DNA of 64,000 nucleotides from an uncultured Rhodopila sp. Lineage in GTDB: Bacteria > Pseudomonadota > Alphaproteobacteria > Acetobacterales > Acetobacteraceae. The stretch lies in NCBI RefSeq assembly GCF_903915725.1, contig NZ_CAIWTY010000084.1:1-64000 (forward strand), written 5' to 3'. The stretch's first letter is position 1. Every line of letters starts with the position of its first letter. The position numbers were made by a program, and so were the translations under genes. A model generated the notes under the pieces. That model worked only from the letters and a program-made list of their open reading frames with translations. It did not search any database and was not told where the DNA came from. Below are positions 24,458 through 34,176 of this stretch, piece by piece.

Positions 24458-25780
24458 ATGAGCACCAGCGTCGCCACCGCCGGGACGGCCATGGCCGGCA
24501 CCGTGCCCATGACCGCGCCGAGGCTGCACGAGTGCCGCGATTGCGGGCAGATGCAGGTGGTTCCGGCGATGCCGCCGGCCACCCGAGCCGTCTGCCTGCG
24601 CTGCGATGCCGTGCTGCGGCACACGCGCTTTCACCCCCTCATGCTGCCCGCCGCGCTCAACCTGTCCGCGCTGATCCTGTTCGGCGTGGCCGGCACGCTG
24701 ACCGTGATGTCCGTCACCAACGCCGGGCAGCAACGCGCCGCCAGCCTCGTCAGCGGGCCCGCCGAACTCGAATATTATGGCCTGTGGGAACTCTCGGTCG
24801 TCGTCCTGATCACCACCTTCGCCGCGCCGCTGGCCCGGGTGCTGTGCATGCTGACGGTCCTGGCCGGCCTGCGCCTGCACCGCCCGCCGGCCGAACTCAG
24901 GTCGATCTATGCCTGGGTCGAACGGTTGCGGCCCTGGTCGATGATCGAGATCTACATGCTAGGCCTGTACGTGGCCTATGTCCGCCTCAGCGCCATCGCT
25001 ACGGTTACCGTCGGTCCCGCCCTGTACGCGCTCGGCGGCCTCATCGGCGTCATGCTACTGGCCGATATCACGCTCGACGACCAGGCGGTGTGGGAGGCGA
25101 TGGAGCCGCCGAACCGCCGCCGCAATGCCGTGATGCGCGGCTTGCGGCTTGGCGCGCGGCCCGACACCGCCAGCCGCCGCCGCATCGGCTGCGACACCTG
25201 CGGCCTGGTCAGCCGCGCGGCCGAAGGCACGCCCTGCCCGCGCTGCGGCTTTCGTCTGCGCGACCGTAAGCCGAAATCGATCCAGCGTACCTGGGCCTAC
25301 GCGATCGCAGCGCTGATGCTGTATATTCCCGCCAACGTCTATCCGGTGCTGACGGTGATCCAGCTCGGATCGGGTTACCCCAGCACAATACTGGGCGGCG
25401 TGATCGAACTGGTCGATTACGGCATGTGGCCGCTGGCGCTGCTGGTGTTCTTCGCCAGCGTGGCGGTGCCGGTGCTGAAACTCATTGGCCTCGGCGTCCT
25501 GCTGATCTCCACCCACCGTGGTTCGCCCTACGCGCTGCGCGACCGCACGATCCTGTATCGCGTTGTCGATGCCATCGGCCGGTGGTCGATGATCGATATC
25601 TTCATGGAATCCATCCTGGTCGCCCTGGTCCAGTTCGGCACGATCGCGAGCGTTTATCCCGGCCCTGGCGCGATCGCCTTCTCCGCCGTGGTTATCCTGA
25701 CGATGTTCGCCGCCCGCGGCTTCGATCCGCGCCTGATGTGGGACCGGGGGCAGCCGCCGAACCGCGCGGAGGCGGCATGA
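24458..25780 (+). CDS. pqiA: Paraquat-inducible protein A homologue
   Basis: A 440-residue inner-membrane protein built as two repeats. Each begins with a four-cysteine zinc ribbon (CRDCGQ...CLRCDAVL near 28-55; CDTCGLV...CPRCGFRLRD near 248-270) followed by about four transmembrane helices, with TMLSVTN-like and IPANVYPVLTV segments. PqiA partners the MCE protein PqiB in lipid transport between inner and outer membranes. The ATG at 24458 is the likely start, though 24491 is possible. It overlaps pqiB by 4 bases, heading a pqiABC operon. Confidence 0.9.
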   Translation: MSTSVATAGTAMAGTVPMTAPRLHECRDCGQMQVVPAMPPATRAVCLRCDAVLRHTRFHPLMLPAALNLSALILFGVAGTLTVMSVTNAGQQRAASLVSGPAELEYYGLWELSVVVLITTFAAPLARVLCMLTVLAGLRLHRPPAELRSIYAWVERLRPWSMIEIYMLGLYVAYVRLSAIATVTVGPALYALGGLIGVMLLADITLDDQAVWEAMEPPNRRRNAVMRGLRLGARPDTASRRRIGCDTCGLVSRAAEGTPCPRCGFRLRDRKPKSIQRTWAYAIAALMLYIPANVYPVLTVIQLGSGYPSTILGGVIELVDYGMWPLALLVFFASVAVPVLKLIGLGVLLISTHRGSPYALRDRTILYRVVDAIGRWSMIDIFMESILVALVQFGTIASVYPGPGAIAFSAVVILTMFAARGFDPRLMWDRGQPPNRAEAA

Positions 25781-27465
25781 GCGACCGGCCGCCCTCCGCC
25801 GTGTTGCGCTCCAGGCTCGATCGCAAAAGCCGGTTGTCGCTGATCTGGGCCATCCCGGTGGTAACCCTGTTCATCGGCGGCTGGCTCGCCTGGCGGACCT
25901 GGTCCGAGCGCGGGCCGCTGATCACCATCAGCTTCGAAACCGCCGAGGGCTTGCAGGCCACCCAGTCGCATGTCCGCCACAAGGAAGTCGACATGGGCGT
26001 GGTGCAGAAGATCGCGCTCAGCGCTGATCTCAGCCGGGTGGTGGTGACGGTGCGGATGAACAAGGAAGCCGCGCCGCTGCTGACCGGCAAGGCGCGCTTC
26101 TGGGTGGTGCGCCCCCGCTTCTTCGCCGGATCGATCAGCGGCCTGTCCACTCTGTTCTCCGGTTCCTACATTGATCTGCTGCCCTCGGGCGACGGCGGGG
26201 AGCCGCAAACCGACTTCGTCGGACTGGAAAATCCGCCCGTCCTGCAATCGGACGTCGCCGGCCGCACCTTCCTGCTCGACGCCAGCCGCATCGGCTCGCT
26301 CAATCTCGGCTCGCCAATCATGTTCCGAGACCTGGAGGCGGGGGAGATCCTGGGCTGGGACGTGGACGAAATGGCGCGCAACGTTACCGTCCACGCCTTC
26401 GTGCGCGCGCCGTTCGACAAATACGTGCATGAGAATTCGCGCTTCTGGAATGCCTCGGGCGCGACCGTGCAGCTTGGCACCAACGGCCTGCAGTTCCAGG
26501 TGGAATCGCTGCGCGCCATCGTTCTGGGCGGCATTGCTTTCGACACGCCCGATGACCCGGCGATCACCGGCGAAGCCGAAGCGAACCGCAAATTCACGCT
26601 GTTCCCTAACAAGGAAGCGGCCGACTCGTCGATATTCAAGCGCAGCGTCCCGTTTGTCGCCAATTTCACCACCTCGGTGTCCGGTCTGGGGGGCGGCTCG
26701 CCGGTGATGCTGCGCGGCCTGAAAATCGGCGAGGTCTCCAGCGTGTCCCTGGTCTACGACCGAGCCGCCGACAATGTCGTTGTGCCGGTGCACTTCACGC
26801 TGGAACCGGAGCGGATCGCGATGCTGGATCTTCCCACCGACGGCGATCTGGATTCCAGGATGCGGGCGCTGATCCATCGCGGCCTGCGGGTGAAGCTGGA
26901 GAGCGGCAATATCCTGACCGGCCAGAAGCAACTGGTGATGGACATCTTTCCCGGCGCCGCTGCGGCGGAGCTGCGCAAGGACGGCGACGATTACGTGGTC
27001 CCCGTGCTGGGCGGCAGTTCCGACGATGTGGCCACGGCGGCCACCAACCTGGTCAACCGGCTGAACAGCATTCCGTTCGAGACCATAGGCGAGAACCTCA
27101 ACCAGACCCTGGCGGGCGTGAACGGGCTGGTGAACGACAAGCAGCTCGGCCAATCGATAACCGCGCTACGGGCGACCCTCGCCAGCACCCGGGAGCTGGT
27201 GGACAACCTCAATCGCGGCGTGGCGCCAGCGGCGAAGCGCCTGCCGGCGATCTCCGCCGGGCTGGAGGACGCGGTCAACCGCACCAACAAGCTGATTGGC
27301 TCGGTAGAGACCGGATATGGCGGCGATTCGCGGTTCAGCCGGGATGTCGATCGTTTGATGATGCAGCTTTCCGACGCCTCGCGCTCGATCCGCGTGCTGG
27401 CGGATCTGCTGTCGCGCCACCCGGAGGCACTGATCCGCGGCCGCACCGACGCGGGGCTGCCGTGA
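25777..27465 (+). CDS. pqiB: PqiB, MCE-domain intermembrane transport protein
   Basis: A 562-residue protein with one N-terminal membrane helix (LIWAIPVVTLFIGGWLAW, about 22-39) and three MCE domains in the periplasm, starting near 45, 160 and 285. These are seen as ITISFETAEGLQATQSHVRH, then GSLNLGSPIMFRDLEAGEI, then VSGLGGGSPVMLRGLKIGEV. A helical C-terminal region (NLVNRLNSIPFETIGENLNQ onward) probably forms the tunnel through the periplasm. It would carry phospholipid between membranes with PqiA and PqiC. ATG 25777 overlaps the pqiA stop. Confidence 0.9.
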   Translation: MSDRPPSAVLRSRLDRKSRLSLIWAIPVVTLFIGGWLAWRTWSERGPLITISFETAEGLQATQSHVRHKEVDMGVVQKIALSADLSRVVVTVRMNKEAAPLLTGKARFWVVRPRFFAGSISGLSTLFSGSYIDLLPSGDGGEPQTDFVGLENPPVLQSDVAGRTFLLDASRIGSLNLGSPIMFRDLEAGEILGWDVDEMARNVTVHAFVRAPFDKYVHENSRFWNASGATVQLGTNGLQFQVESLRAIVLGGIAFDTPDDPAITGEAEANRKFTLFPNKEAADSSIFKRSVPFVANFTTSVSGLGGGSPVMLRGLKIGEVSSVSLVYDRAADNVVVPVHFTLEPERIAMLDLPTDGDLDSRMRALIHRGLRVKLESGNILTGQKQLVMDIFPGAAAAELRKDGDDYVVPVLGGSSDDVATAATNLVNRLNSIPFETIGENLNQTLAGVNGLVNDKQLGQSITALRATLASTRELVDNLNRGVAPAAKRLPAISAGLEDAVNRTNKLIGSVETGYGGDSRFSRDVDRLMMQLSDASRSIRVLADLLSRHPEALIRGRTDAGLP

Positions 27466-28031
27466 TGCTGGCACGGCGTGCGCTGTTGCTGGCGATATTG
27501 CCGGCTGCGTGCTCATCGCCCAACCCGACCCTCTATGTGTTGGCGCCCGAGCCGGGGACCGTGCTGGCAGCCGCGCCGCAGACGATCGACGTGCGGCCGA
27601 TATCGCTGGCGCGATACCTGGAACGGTCGCCGATTGTGCGCTCGTCCGATGGCTACCGGATGGACGTGCTGGCGAATGAGTGGTGGGGCGAACCGCTGGA
27701 CTCGATGATGATGCGGGTCCTGGTGCTGGACCTGACCCGGCGGCTGCCCGGCAGCGTCGTGTATGGCGACACCGGCGCGATCACCACGCCGCCTGACGCG
27801 ACGGTGGAGGTCAACGTTCAGCGTTTCGATCTGGACCGCAACGGTGCGGTGCTGCTGGCGGCTCAGGTGGCGATCGAGGGGCCGGCCGCTTCGGCGCGAG
27901 ATGTCTCCCTGGCGGTGCGGCCGCCAGACGGATCGACCGGGGCTTTGGTCGCGGCCATGAGCACCGCGACGGGCCAGCTTGCCGACACGATCGCCGCGAT
28001 GCTGGCCGATCGGCGCGCGCCGCGGAGGTAA
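27465..28031 (+). CDS. pqiC: PqiC-like outer-membrane lipoprotein
   Basis: A 188-residue lipoprotein of the ABC-type transport auxiliary (DUF330/PqiC) family. The lipobox LPAAC lies at about residue 16 after MLARRALLLAI, and PNPTLYVLAPEPG is typical of the family. VDVRPISLARYLERSPIV-like and MDVLANEWWGEPLDSMMMRV blocks follow. The ATG at 27465 shares a base with the pqiB stop; a GTG at 27462 would add one residue. It anchors the Pqi complex at the outer membrane. The convergent thiD gene ends immediately after its stop. Confidence 0.85.
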   Translation: MLARRALLLAILPAACSSPNPTLYVLAPEPGTVLAAAPQTIDVRPISLARYLERSPIVRSSDGYRMDVLANEWWGEPLDSMMMRVLVLDLTRRLPGSVVYGDTGAITTPPDATVEVNVQRFDLDRNGAVLLAAQVAIEGPAASARDVSLAVRPPDGSTGALVAAMSTATGQLADTIAAMLADRRAPRR

Positions 28032-28838
28032 TCAGGCAAGTCTGCCGACGTCCACCGTTACGGCATGGTCCAGCGGCCCATGGCCGCCACCATAGCCTGG
28101 CGCGGACAGAATAGCCGCACGCACATAGGCCCGGGCGCGGATCACCGCATCCCGGAGCGAAAATCCCTGCGCCAATCCTGCCGCCACGGCCGACGCGGTC
28201 GTGCAGCCGGTGCCATGCGTATGCCGCGTCTCGATCCGCGGCGCCGCAAACGCCTCAACCCCGCGCGCGGTCGCCAGCAGATCGATGACCGTGCCGGATG
28301 CCAGGTGGCCGCCCTTCAGCAGCACCGCCGGCGCCCCCAGCCCGAGCAGCATCGCCGCGGCAACCCGCATCTCCGCCTCGGTGCCGATGACGGTCCCGGC
28401 CAGTGCCTCGGCTTCGGGCAGATTGGGCGTAATCACCGCGGCCAGCGGCAGCAGCCGCCGGCGCAGGACATCCACCGCCTCCGGCGCGAGCAGAGCGTGT
28501 CCGCCTTTCGCCACCATGACCGGATCGAGCACCACCGGCACGCCGGCGGCAAAGCCGGCCAACGCATCGCAAACGGTTTCGATCGTCACGACATCGCCCA
28601 GCATGCCGATCTTGATGACGTCGGCGCCGATGTCGGTCATCACGACCTCGATCTGCCGGCGAATGAAATCCGGCGGCACCGGCATCACGCCATGCACGCC
28701 CAGCGTGTTTTGTGCTGTCAGCGCGGTGATGGCCGTCGCCGCGAACGCGCCGAGCGCAGTAATAGTCTTGATATCAGCCTGAATGCCCGCGCCGCCGCCC
28801 GAGTCGGATCCTGCGATGACCAGGATCCGCCCCCGCAT
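28032..28838 (-). CDS. thiD: Hydroxymethylpyrimidine/phosphomethylpyrimidine kinase
   Basis: A 268-residue ribokinase-fold enzyme phosphorylating HMP and HMP-P in thiamine synthesis. The start [20 protein letters not shown] carries the substrate Gly-rich segment. ALTAQNTLGVHGV, DPVMVAKGGHALL and the nucleotide/anion-hole THGTGCTTASAVAAGL (about 209-224) follow. ATG 28838 is chosen because GRILVIAGSDS is the family start. It shares a base with the glmM stop and forms the folP-glmM-thiD operon. Confidence 0.95.
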   Translation of the reverse strand: MRGRILVIAGSDSGGGAGIQADIKTITALGAFAATAITALTAQNTLGVHGVMPVPPDFIRRQIEVVMTDIGADVIKIGMLGDVVTIETVCDALAGFAAGVPVVLDPVMVAKGGHALLAPEAVDVLRRRLLPLAAVITPNLPEAEALAGTVIGTEAEMRVAAAMLLGLGAPAVLLKGGHLASGTVIDLLATARGVEAFAAPRIETRHTHGTGCTTASAVAAGLAQGFSLRDAVIRARAYVRAAILSAPGYGGGHGPLDHAVTVDVGRLA

Positions 28839-30208
28839 CAGGCGACGGCTTTGCGCAGCCGGGCAGCCTCGGCGATGGTTTCGCACAGCGAATCGACCAC
28901 GCCGGCCACCAGTTCGGCGTCTTCACCCTCGGCCATCACCCGCACCAAGGGTTCGGTGCCGCTTTCCCGGATCAGCACGCGGCCGGTGCCCTGCAGGCGC
29001 ATTTCCTGCTGCCGGATCGCCGCCTGCACGTGATCCTGGCGCAGCGGCGACGGGCCGGTGAAGCGGACGTTCTTCAGCCGTTGCGGCAGCCGCTTGAACA
29101 CCTGGCACACCTCGGATGCCGGGCGTCCCTTCTGCACCAGCACCGCCAGCACCTGCAGCGCCGCCAGCAGGCCGTCGCCGGTCGTCGCGAAGTCCGACAA
29201 GATAAGGTGCCCGGATTGTTCCCCGCCGACATTCATCCCGGTCGCCCGCATATGTTCGGCGACATAACGGTCGCCGACTTTGGTGCGGTGCAGAGCCAGG
29301 CCCAGTGACTCGAGATGCCGTTCCAGACCCAGGTTCGACATCACCGTCGCGGCAATGCCGCCGCCGCGCAGCGTGCCGGCCTGATGCCAGGTTTCCGCGA
29401 TCAGCCCGAGGATCTGGTCCCCGTCCACCAATTCCCCATTCTCATCCGCGATCTGCAGCCGATCGGCGTCGCCGTCGAGGGCGATGCCGATATGGGCGCC
29501 GTGCTCGAGAACCTTGGCGCAGATGAACTCCGGCACGGTGGAGCCGCAACCTTTGTTGATATTGAAACCATCAGGTGTCACCCCAAGCGGAATCACCGTC
29601 GCCCCAAGTTCCCACAGCACCGTCGGCGCGACCTTGTAGGCGGCCCCGTTGGCGCAATCGATGACGATGCGCAGGCCATCAAGTCGTAGCCCGCGCGGGA
29701 AGCTGGCCTTCGCCACCTCTATGTACCGGCCGGCCGCGTCATCCAGCCGCGCCGCGCGGCCCAGCAGATGCGGTTCGGCCAGGCGGTCGCCGAAGCCGCT
29801 GTCCATCAGCGCCTCGATCTCGAGTTCCTTCTCATCCGACAGCTTCGAACCATCGGGCCCGAACAGCTTGATCCCATTATCCTCGTACGGATTATGCGAG
29901 GCCGATATCATCACCCCGAGATCGGCGCGCAGCGAACGCGTCAGCATCGCCACGGCGGGTGTCGGCAGCGGGCCGAGCAGGGTGACGTCCATGCCCGCGC
30001 CGACGAAACCGGCGGTCAGCGCCGGCTCGATCATATAGCCCGAGAGCCTGGTGTCCTTGCCGATGACCACGCGATGGCGATGCTCACCGCGGGTGAACAG
30101 CAGGCCGGCCGCCTGCCCGAGCCGCAAGGCGATGCCGGCTGTCATCGGTTCCGTATTCGCCTTGCCTCTGATACCGTCAGTCCCGAATAGACGTCTTGTG
30201 GTCGTCAT
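28838..30208 (-). CDS. glmM: Phosphoglucosamine mutase
   Basis: A 456-residue enzyme interconverting glucosamine-6-P and glucosamine-1-P for peptidoglycan and lipopolysaccharide precursors. [20 protein letters not shown] fixes the start at ATG 30208. The active-site phosphoserine is Ser104 in [19 protein letters not shown], the metal loop is ALDGDADRL, the sugar-binding loop is GGEQSGHL, and the phosphate-binding loop is [12 protein letters not shown]. The stop overlaps thiD and the gene follows folP by 66 bases. Confidence 0.97.
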   Translation of the reverse strand: MTTTRRLFGTDGIRGKANTEPMTAGIALRLGQAAGLLFTRGEHRHRVVIGKDTRLSGYMIEPALTAGFVGAGMDVTLLGPLPTPAVAMLTRSLRADLGVMISASHNPYEDNGIKLFGPDGSKLSDEKELEIEALMDSGFGDRLAEPHLLGRAARLDDAAGRYIEVAKASFPRGLRLDGLRIVIDCANGAAYKVAPTVLWELGATVIPLGVTPDGFNINKGCGSTVPEFICAKVLEHGAHIGIALDGDADRLQIADENGELVDGDQILGLIAETWHQAGTLRGGGIAATVMSNLGLERHLESLGLALHRTKVGDRYVAEHMRATGMNVGGEQSGHLILSDFATTGDGLLAALQVLAVLVQKGRPASEVCQVFKRLPQRLKNVRFTGPSPLRQDHVQAAIRQQEMRLQGTGRVLIRESGTEPLVRVMAEGEDAELVAGVVDSLCETIAEAARLRKAVA

Positions 30209-30274
30209 GGCCAGTTCGCCGTTCCCTTCGCCCCGGGAGCGCATTGCCCCGCGTTAGCAAAGCGGAACCGTGCG

Positions 30275-31111
30275 TCATTCCAACAATGAATGCCATACAC
30301 GAAACGCCTGAACTGTCTCGCGCACGTCATGGACACGCACGATTGCAGCGCCGCGTAGCGCCGCGAACACAGCAGCCGCCAATGATCCGCCAAGCCGCCG
30401 ATCGGCCCGGGGTTCGCCGGAGATCGCGCCGATGAAGGACTTGCGGGAAACGCCGATGAGCACCGGATAGCCGAGGCCGGTGAAAGCCGGCAATCCGCGC
30501 AGCAGCGCCCGCGATTGCTCAGGCAGTTTGGCAAAGCCGATCCCGGGATCGATAGCGATATTTTTACGCGCGATGCCGGCGGCCAGTGCCGCTTCGACCC
30601 GCGCCAGCAGTTCGGCCCGAACCTCGGCGACAACATCTCTGTATGTCGCCATTGCGTTCATCGTCGCAGGCGTGCCGCGCATGTGCATCAGCACGACCGG
30701 ACACGACCGGGCCGCGACCAGCGCGGCCGCCCGCGGATCGTGCGTGAGCCCGGAGACGTCGTTGATGATCGTCGCGCCGGCGTCCAGGACGGCGCGCATG
30801 GTCGCGGCGTTCCGCGTGTCGACAGAGACGCACAATCCCGCCAGCGCAAGGGCGCGAACGACCGGAATGACCCGATCCTGCTCGATCTCCGGCGGCACGG
30901 CTACAGCCCCGGGCCGGGTGCTTTCACCACCGACGTCGATGATGTCTGCGCCGTCTTCCGCCATCGCCAGCCCGGCTTCGATGGCGGCTTCCGGCCCGCC
31001 ATCGCGGCCGCCATCGCTGAAGCTGTCGGGGGTCACGTTGAGGATGCCCATGACCCGGGGACGATCGAGGGAAAGTCCGGCCCAATAGGGTATTTCGTTC
31101 GAGGTGAGCAT
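30275..31111 (-). CDS. folP: Dihydropteroate synthase
   Basis: A 278-residue TIM-barrel enzyme joining p-aminobenzoate to dihydropterin pyrophosphate in folate synthesis; the sulfonamide target. Signature 1 is VMGILNVTPDSFSDGG, and signature 2 is ADIIDVGGESTRPGA. SVDTRNAATMRA, INDVSGL, VVLMHMRGTP, DPGIGFAK, GVSRKSFIGA and a terminal RVHDVRET complete the family pattern. ATG 31111 gives a normal length; upstream in-frame starts would add a basic tail. It leads into glmM and thiD. Confidence 0.95.
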   Translation of the reverse strand: MLTSNEIPYWAGLSLDRPRVMGILNVTPDSFSDGGRDGGPEAAIEAGLAMAEDGADIIDVGGESTRPGAVAVPPEIEQDRVIPVVRALALAGLCVSVDTRNAATMRAVLDAGATIINDVSGLTHDPRAAALVAARSCPVVLMHMRGTPATMNAMATYRDVVAEVRAELLARVEAALAAGIARKNIAIDPGIGFAKLPEQSRALLRGLPAFTGLGYPVLIGVSRKSFIGAISGEPRADRRLGGSLAAAVFAALRGAAIVRVHDVRETVQAFRVWHSLLE

Positions 31112-32190
31112 GGAGACCGCCGGGGATGAGAGGACGGATCGTCGCCGCCCGTTCCCTCGGGCGATGACGGAAACCATCAGACGGCAGGTTGAATGCCGGG
31201 GGCAAGACCCGGGGCGGGCCGACGGCGACGCCGGGATCGACACGGTGATTTGTTACTTAAGCCCGCCGGTCCCGGCCTGCCGCGCAACAGCCGCAAGCCG
31301 ATCGGCGATGGATGCGGAGCTTTTGAAACGGGTTGATGCTGCCCGGGAAGAATTCGATAAGCCCATGAAATAGCTTCGATTGGCGGCTACGCGCCGGGGC
31401 AGCCCGGGTGCGCTGGCGGGGCACGTGCCTTCCGTTTCGGCAATGGCTGCTCAGCGACAGCCCATACTCAGATTTTCAGCCACCCCGCCTAATTCTTGGT
31501 GTAGCGTCTCACTATGGACAAAAGCCTCGGAACGAAAACGGCACACGTTAACCATTCTTTAAGACTATCCGTGTATTCAGGATACCTTGCCGCGATTGGT
31601 CCCCGGACCGGGCGTGGCGTGTGGAGGCGCTGATGATGCAGCTGGCAGACACAACCCCGACGCCCTGCCGCCGTCCCCTCGGCGACATCGCTCGCGACCG
31701 TCTGACCGGTGCCACTTGCTCACGCCAGCGCGACGCCCAATATCCGGTTACGCGCCGTGCCCGTTTGGTTTCTCGCAGTCTCGATGCGAATTTTCTTGAG
31801 TTCATCCGCGCTGGCTTTCACTATTCGGTGATCGTGCGCGACGGTGCTTCCACAGTGGCCGCCGGCGTCTGCTTTCGCGGCCCTGCTGCTGTCAAGATTT
31901 CAGGACAGCCTCTCCCTGTGTGGCTGCACATGGAAATGATGGGCGGCGCCTCAACCCAAACCCGCCAGTTCCGGTTCCGCACCGGCGACAGGAGGGCCGA
32001 TGCAAAAGAGTCCGAAAACCGCCTGCCCTCGATGACGATGAACGCCATGACCGCGAAGGTTCTTTGATGCGACTCGCCAAAAACATTCCCGCGAAGCTAC
32101 CCTCTTACGCTACGATTGCACCCATCTTGCATGCACAGACGCATGTGACGCCGGCACAGCGTGGCATCACCCTTAGCACAGGAGCGGCCG
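31112..32190. other. Long intergenic region upstream of prkA
   Basis: This 1,080-base gap between folP and prkA probably holds both divergent promoters. AT-richer stretches at about 31480-31590 could be promoter DNA. Only one weak candidate gene (31633-32067) is present; otherwise I see nothing recognisable. Confidence 0.5.
31633..32067 (+). CDS. Possible small hypothetical gene
   Basis: An open frame of 144 codons starting MMQLADTTPTPCRRPLGDIA with a GGAGG-like site at about 31621-31626. The middle (SLDANFLEFIRAGFHYSVIV, then ASTVAAGVCFRGPAAVKI) has plausible protein-like composition, but the tail is low-complexity and no family is recognised. It could be spurious. Confidence 0.3.
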   Translation: MMQLADTTPTPCRRPLGDIARDRLTGATCSRQRDAQYPVTRRARLVSRSLDANFLEFIRAGFHYSVIVRDGASTVAAGVCFRGPAAVKISGQPLPVWLHMEMMGGASTQTRQFRFRTGDRRADAKESENRLPSMTMNAMTAKVL

Positions 32191-34137
32191 ATGCAGACGG
32201 TCGATGACATTTTCACCGCCTACGCGCGAAGCTTCGAAGTTAATCGCGAAGCCGAGATGTCGTTGTCGGAATATCTGGATGCCTGCCGCACGGACCCGAT
32301 GGTCTATGCGACGGCCACCGAACGCCTGCTCGCCGCCATCGGCGAGCCGGACATGGTCGATACATCGAAGGATGCCCGGCTCGGCCGGATCTTCATGAAT
32401 CGCACCATCCGCGCCTACCCGGCGTTCAGCGAATTCTACGGCATGGAAGAGACGATCGAACGCATCGTCGGCTTCCTGCGCCACGCCGCCCAGGGCCTGG
32501 AGGAACGCAAGCAGATCATGTACTTGCTCGGCCCGGTGGGCGGTGGCAAGTCGTCGCTGGCGGAACGGCTGAAGGCACTGATGGAAACGTATCCCATCTA
32601 CGTGCTGAAGGCCGGCGACAATCTCAGCCCGGTGTTCGAAAGCCCGCTCGGTCTGTTCGACCCCGAGCGGATGGGCGCGGTGCTGGAGGACCGCTACGGC
32701 ATACCGCGACGCCGCCTGACCGGGCTGATGAGCCCGTGGTGCATCAAGCGTCTCGATGAGTTCAACGGCGACATCTCCAAATTCCGCGTTCAGCGCCTGA
32801 TGCCCTCGCGCCTTCGGCAGATCGGCATTGCCAAAACGGAACCGGGCGATGAGAACAATCAGGACATCTCCTCGCTTGTCGGCAAGGTCGATATCCGCAA
32901 GCTGGAGTTGCACTCCCAGAACGATCCCGACGCCTACAGCTACTCGGGCGGCCTGAACCGGGCCAACCAGGGCATGCTCGAATTCGTCGAAATGTTCAAA
33001 GCGCCGATAAAGATGCTGCATCCGCTGCTAACGGCGACGCAGGAAGGAAATTATATCGGAACTGAGAACATCGGCGCCATTCCCTTCCAGGGAATCATCA
33101 TGGCCCACTCCAATGAGTCGGAGTGGCAAAGCTTCAAGAACAACAAGAACAATGAAGCCTTCATCGACCGCATTTACGTTATCAAGGTGCCGTACTGCCT
33201 GCGCGTCACCGAAGAGCAGAAAATCTACGAGAAGCTGGTCTCGCGGTCCGAGCTCGGACAGGCGCCGTGCGCACCGGCGACCTTGGAGATGCTGGCCCGG
33301 TTCTCCGTGCTGTCCCGGCTGAAACGGCATGAGAATTCGACGCTGTATGCCAAGATGCGGGTTTATGACGGCGAAAGCCTGAAAGAAACCGATCCGCGTG
33401 CCCGCAGCCTGCAGGAATACAAGGACACGGCGGGTGTCGAGGAAGGCATGGACGGGGCCTCGACCCGTTTCGCCTTCAAGGTGCTGGCCGCGACGTTCAA
33501 CCACGACACGACCGAGATCGCGGCCGATCCGGTGCACCTGATGTATGTGCTGGAGCAATCGATCCGCCGCGACCAGATGCCGCAGGATACCGAGAAACGT
33601 TACCTTGAGTTCATCAAGGGCGAGCTGGCACCTCGTTACGCGGAATTTATCGGCAACGAGATCCAGAAGGCCTATCTCGAATCCTATCACGACTACGGGC
33701 AGAACCTGTTCGACCGCTATGTGTCCTATGCGGACGCGTGGATCGAGGACATCGACTTCAAGGACGCCGACACGGGCCAGTTGCTGAACCGCGAACTGCT
33801 CAACCAGGAATTGACCAAGGTCGAGAAGCCGGCGGGGATCGCCAATCCAAAGGACTTCCGCAACGAAGTCGTGAAATTCTGTTTGCGTGCCCGGGCGAAC
33901 AACAACGGCAAAAATCCGTCCTGGACCAGCTATGAGAAGATCCGCGACGTGATCGAACGGCGTATGTTCAGCCAGGTCGAGGAATTGCTGCCCGTCATCA
34001 GCTTCGGTTCGAAGAAGGACAGTGATACCGAAAAGAAACACACGGAGTTCGTCGATCGCATGACCGCCCGCGGATACACGGAACGGCAGGTCAGACGGCT
34101 CGTGGAGTGGTATATGCGCGTGAAGCAGGCGGGCTAA
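32191..34137 (+). CDS. prkA: PrkA-family serine protein kinase
   Basis: A 648-residue protein with an AAA+ module (P-loop LLGPVGGGKSSLAERLK at about 115-131, then QGIIMAHSNESEWQSF) and a C-terminal PrkA kinase-like domain (QEYKDTAGVEEGMDGASTRF, then DYGQNLFDRYVSYADAWIED). The family, YeaG in E. coli, acts in stationary-phase and nutrient-stress responses. AGGAG precedes the ATG at 32191. It forms the classical prkA-yeaH-spoVR operon, with yeaH beginning 39 bases after its stop. Confidence 0.95.
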   Translation: MQTVDDIFTAYARSFEVNREAEMSLSEYLDACRTDPMVYATATERLLAAIGEPDMVDTSKDARLGRIFMNRTIRAYPAFSEFYGMEETIERIVGFLRHAAQGLEERKQIMYLLGPVGGGKSSLAERLKALMETYPIYVLKAGDNLSPVFESPLGLFDPERMGAVLEDRYGIPRRRLTGLMSPWCIKRLDEFNGDISKFRVQRLMPSRLRQIGIAKTEPGDENNQDISSLVGKVDIRKLELHSQNDPDAYSYSGGLNRANQGMLEFVEMFKAPIKMLHPLLTATQEGNYIGTENIGAIPFQGIIMAHSNESEWQSFKNNKNNEAFIDRIYVIKVPYCLRVTEEQKIYEKLVSRSELGQAPCAPATLEMLARFSVLSRLKRHENSTLYAKMRVYDGESLKETDPRARSLQEYKDTAGVEEGMDGASTRFAFKVLAATFNHDTTEIAADPVHLMYVLEQSIRRDQMPQDTEKRYLEFIKGELAPRYAEFIGNEIQKAYLESYHDYGQNLFDRYVSYADAWIEDIDFKDADTGQLLNRELLNQELTKVEKPAGIANPKDFRNEVVKFCLRARANNNGKNPSWTSYEKIRDVIERRMFSQVEELLPVISFGSKKDSDTEKKHTEFVDRMTARGYTERQVRRLVEWYMRVKQAG

Positions 34138-34176
34138 AAATGCCCGCCGAACCTGGAAAGGTGTCACAGGCACGTT

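Noticed and set aside
25654-27153. 499-codon antisense frame over pqiB
   Set aside because: Shadow of the pqiB coding frame with arginine/histidine-rich composition.
31528-31552. Possible EcfG promoter upstream of prkA
   Set aside because: GGAAC and CGTT are present but only 12 bases apart, not the required 16-17.
32150-32180. Possible sigma-54 promoter upstream of prkA
   Set aside because: The GG and GC elements are spaced 11 rather than 12 bases apart and the site is too close to the start codon.
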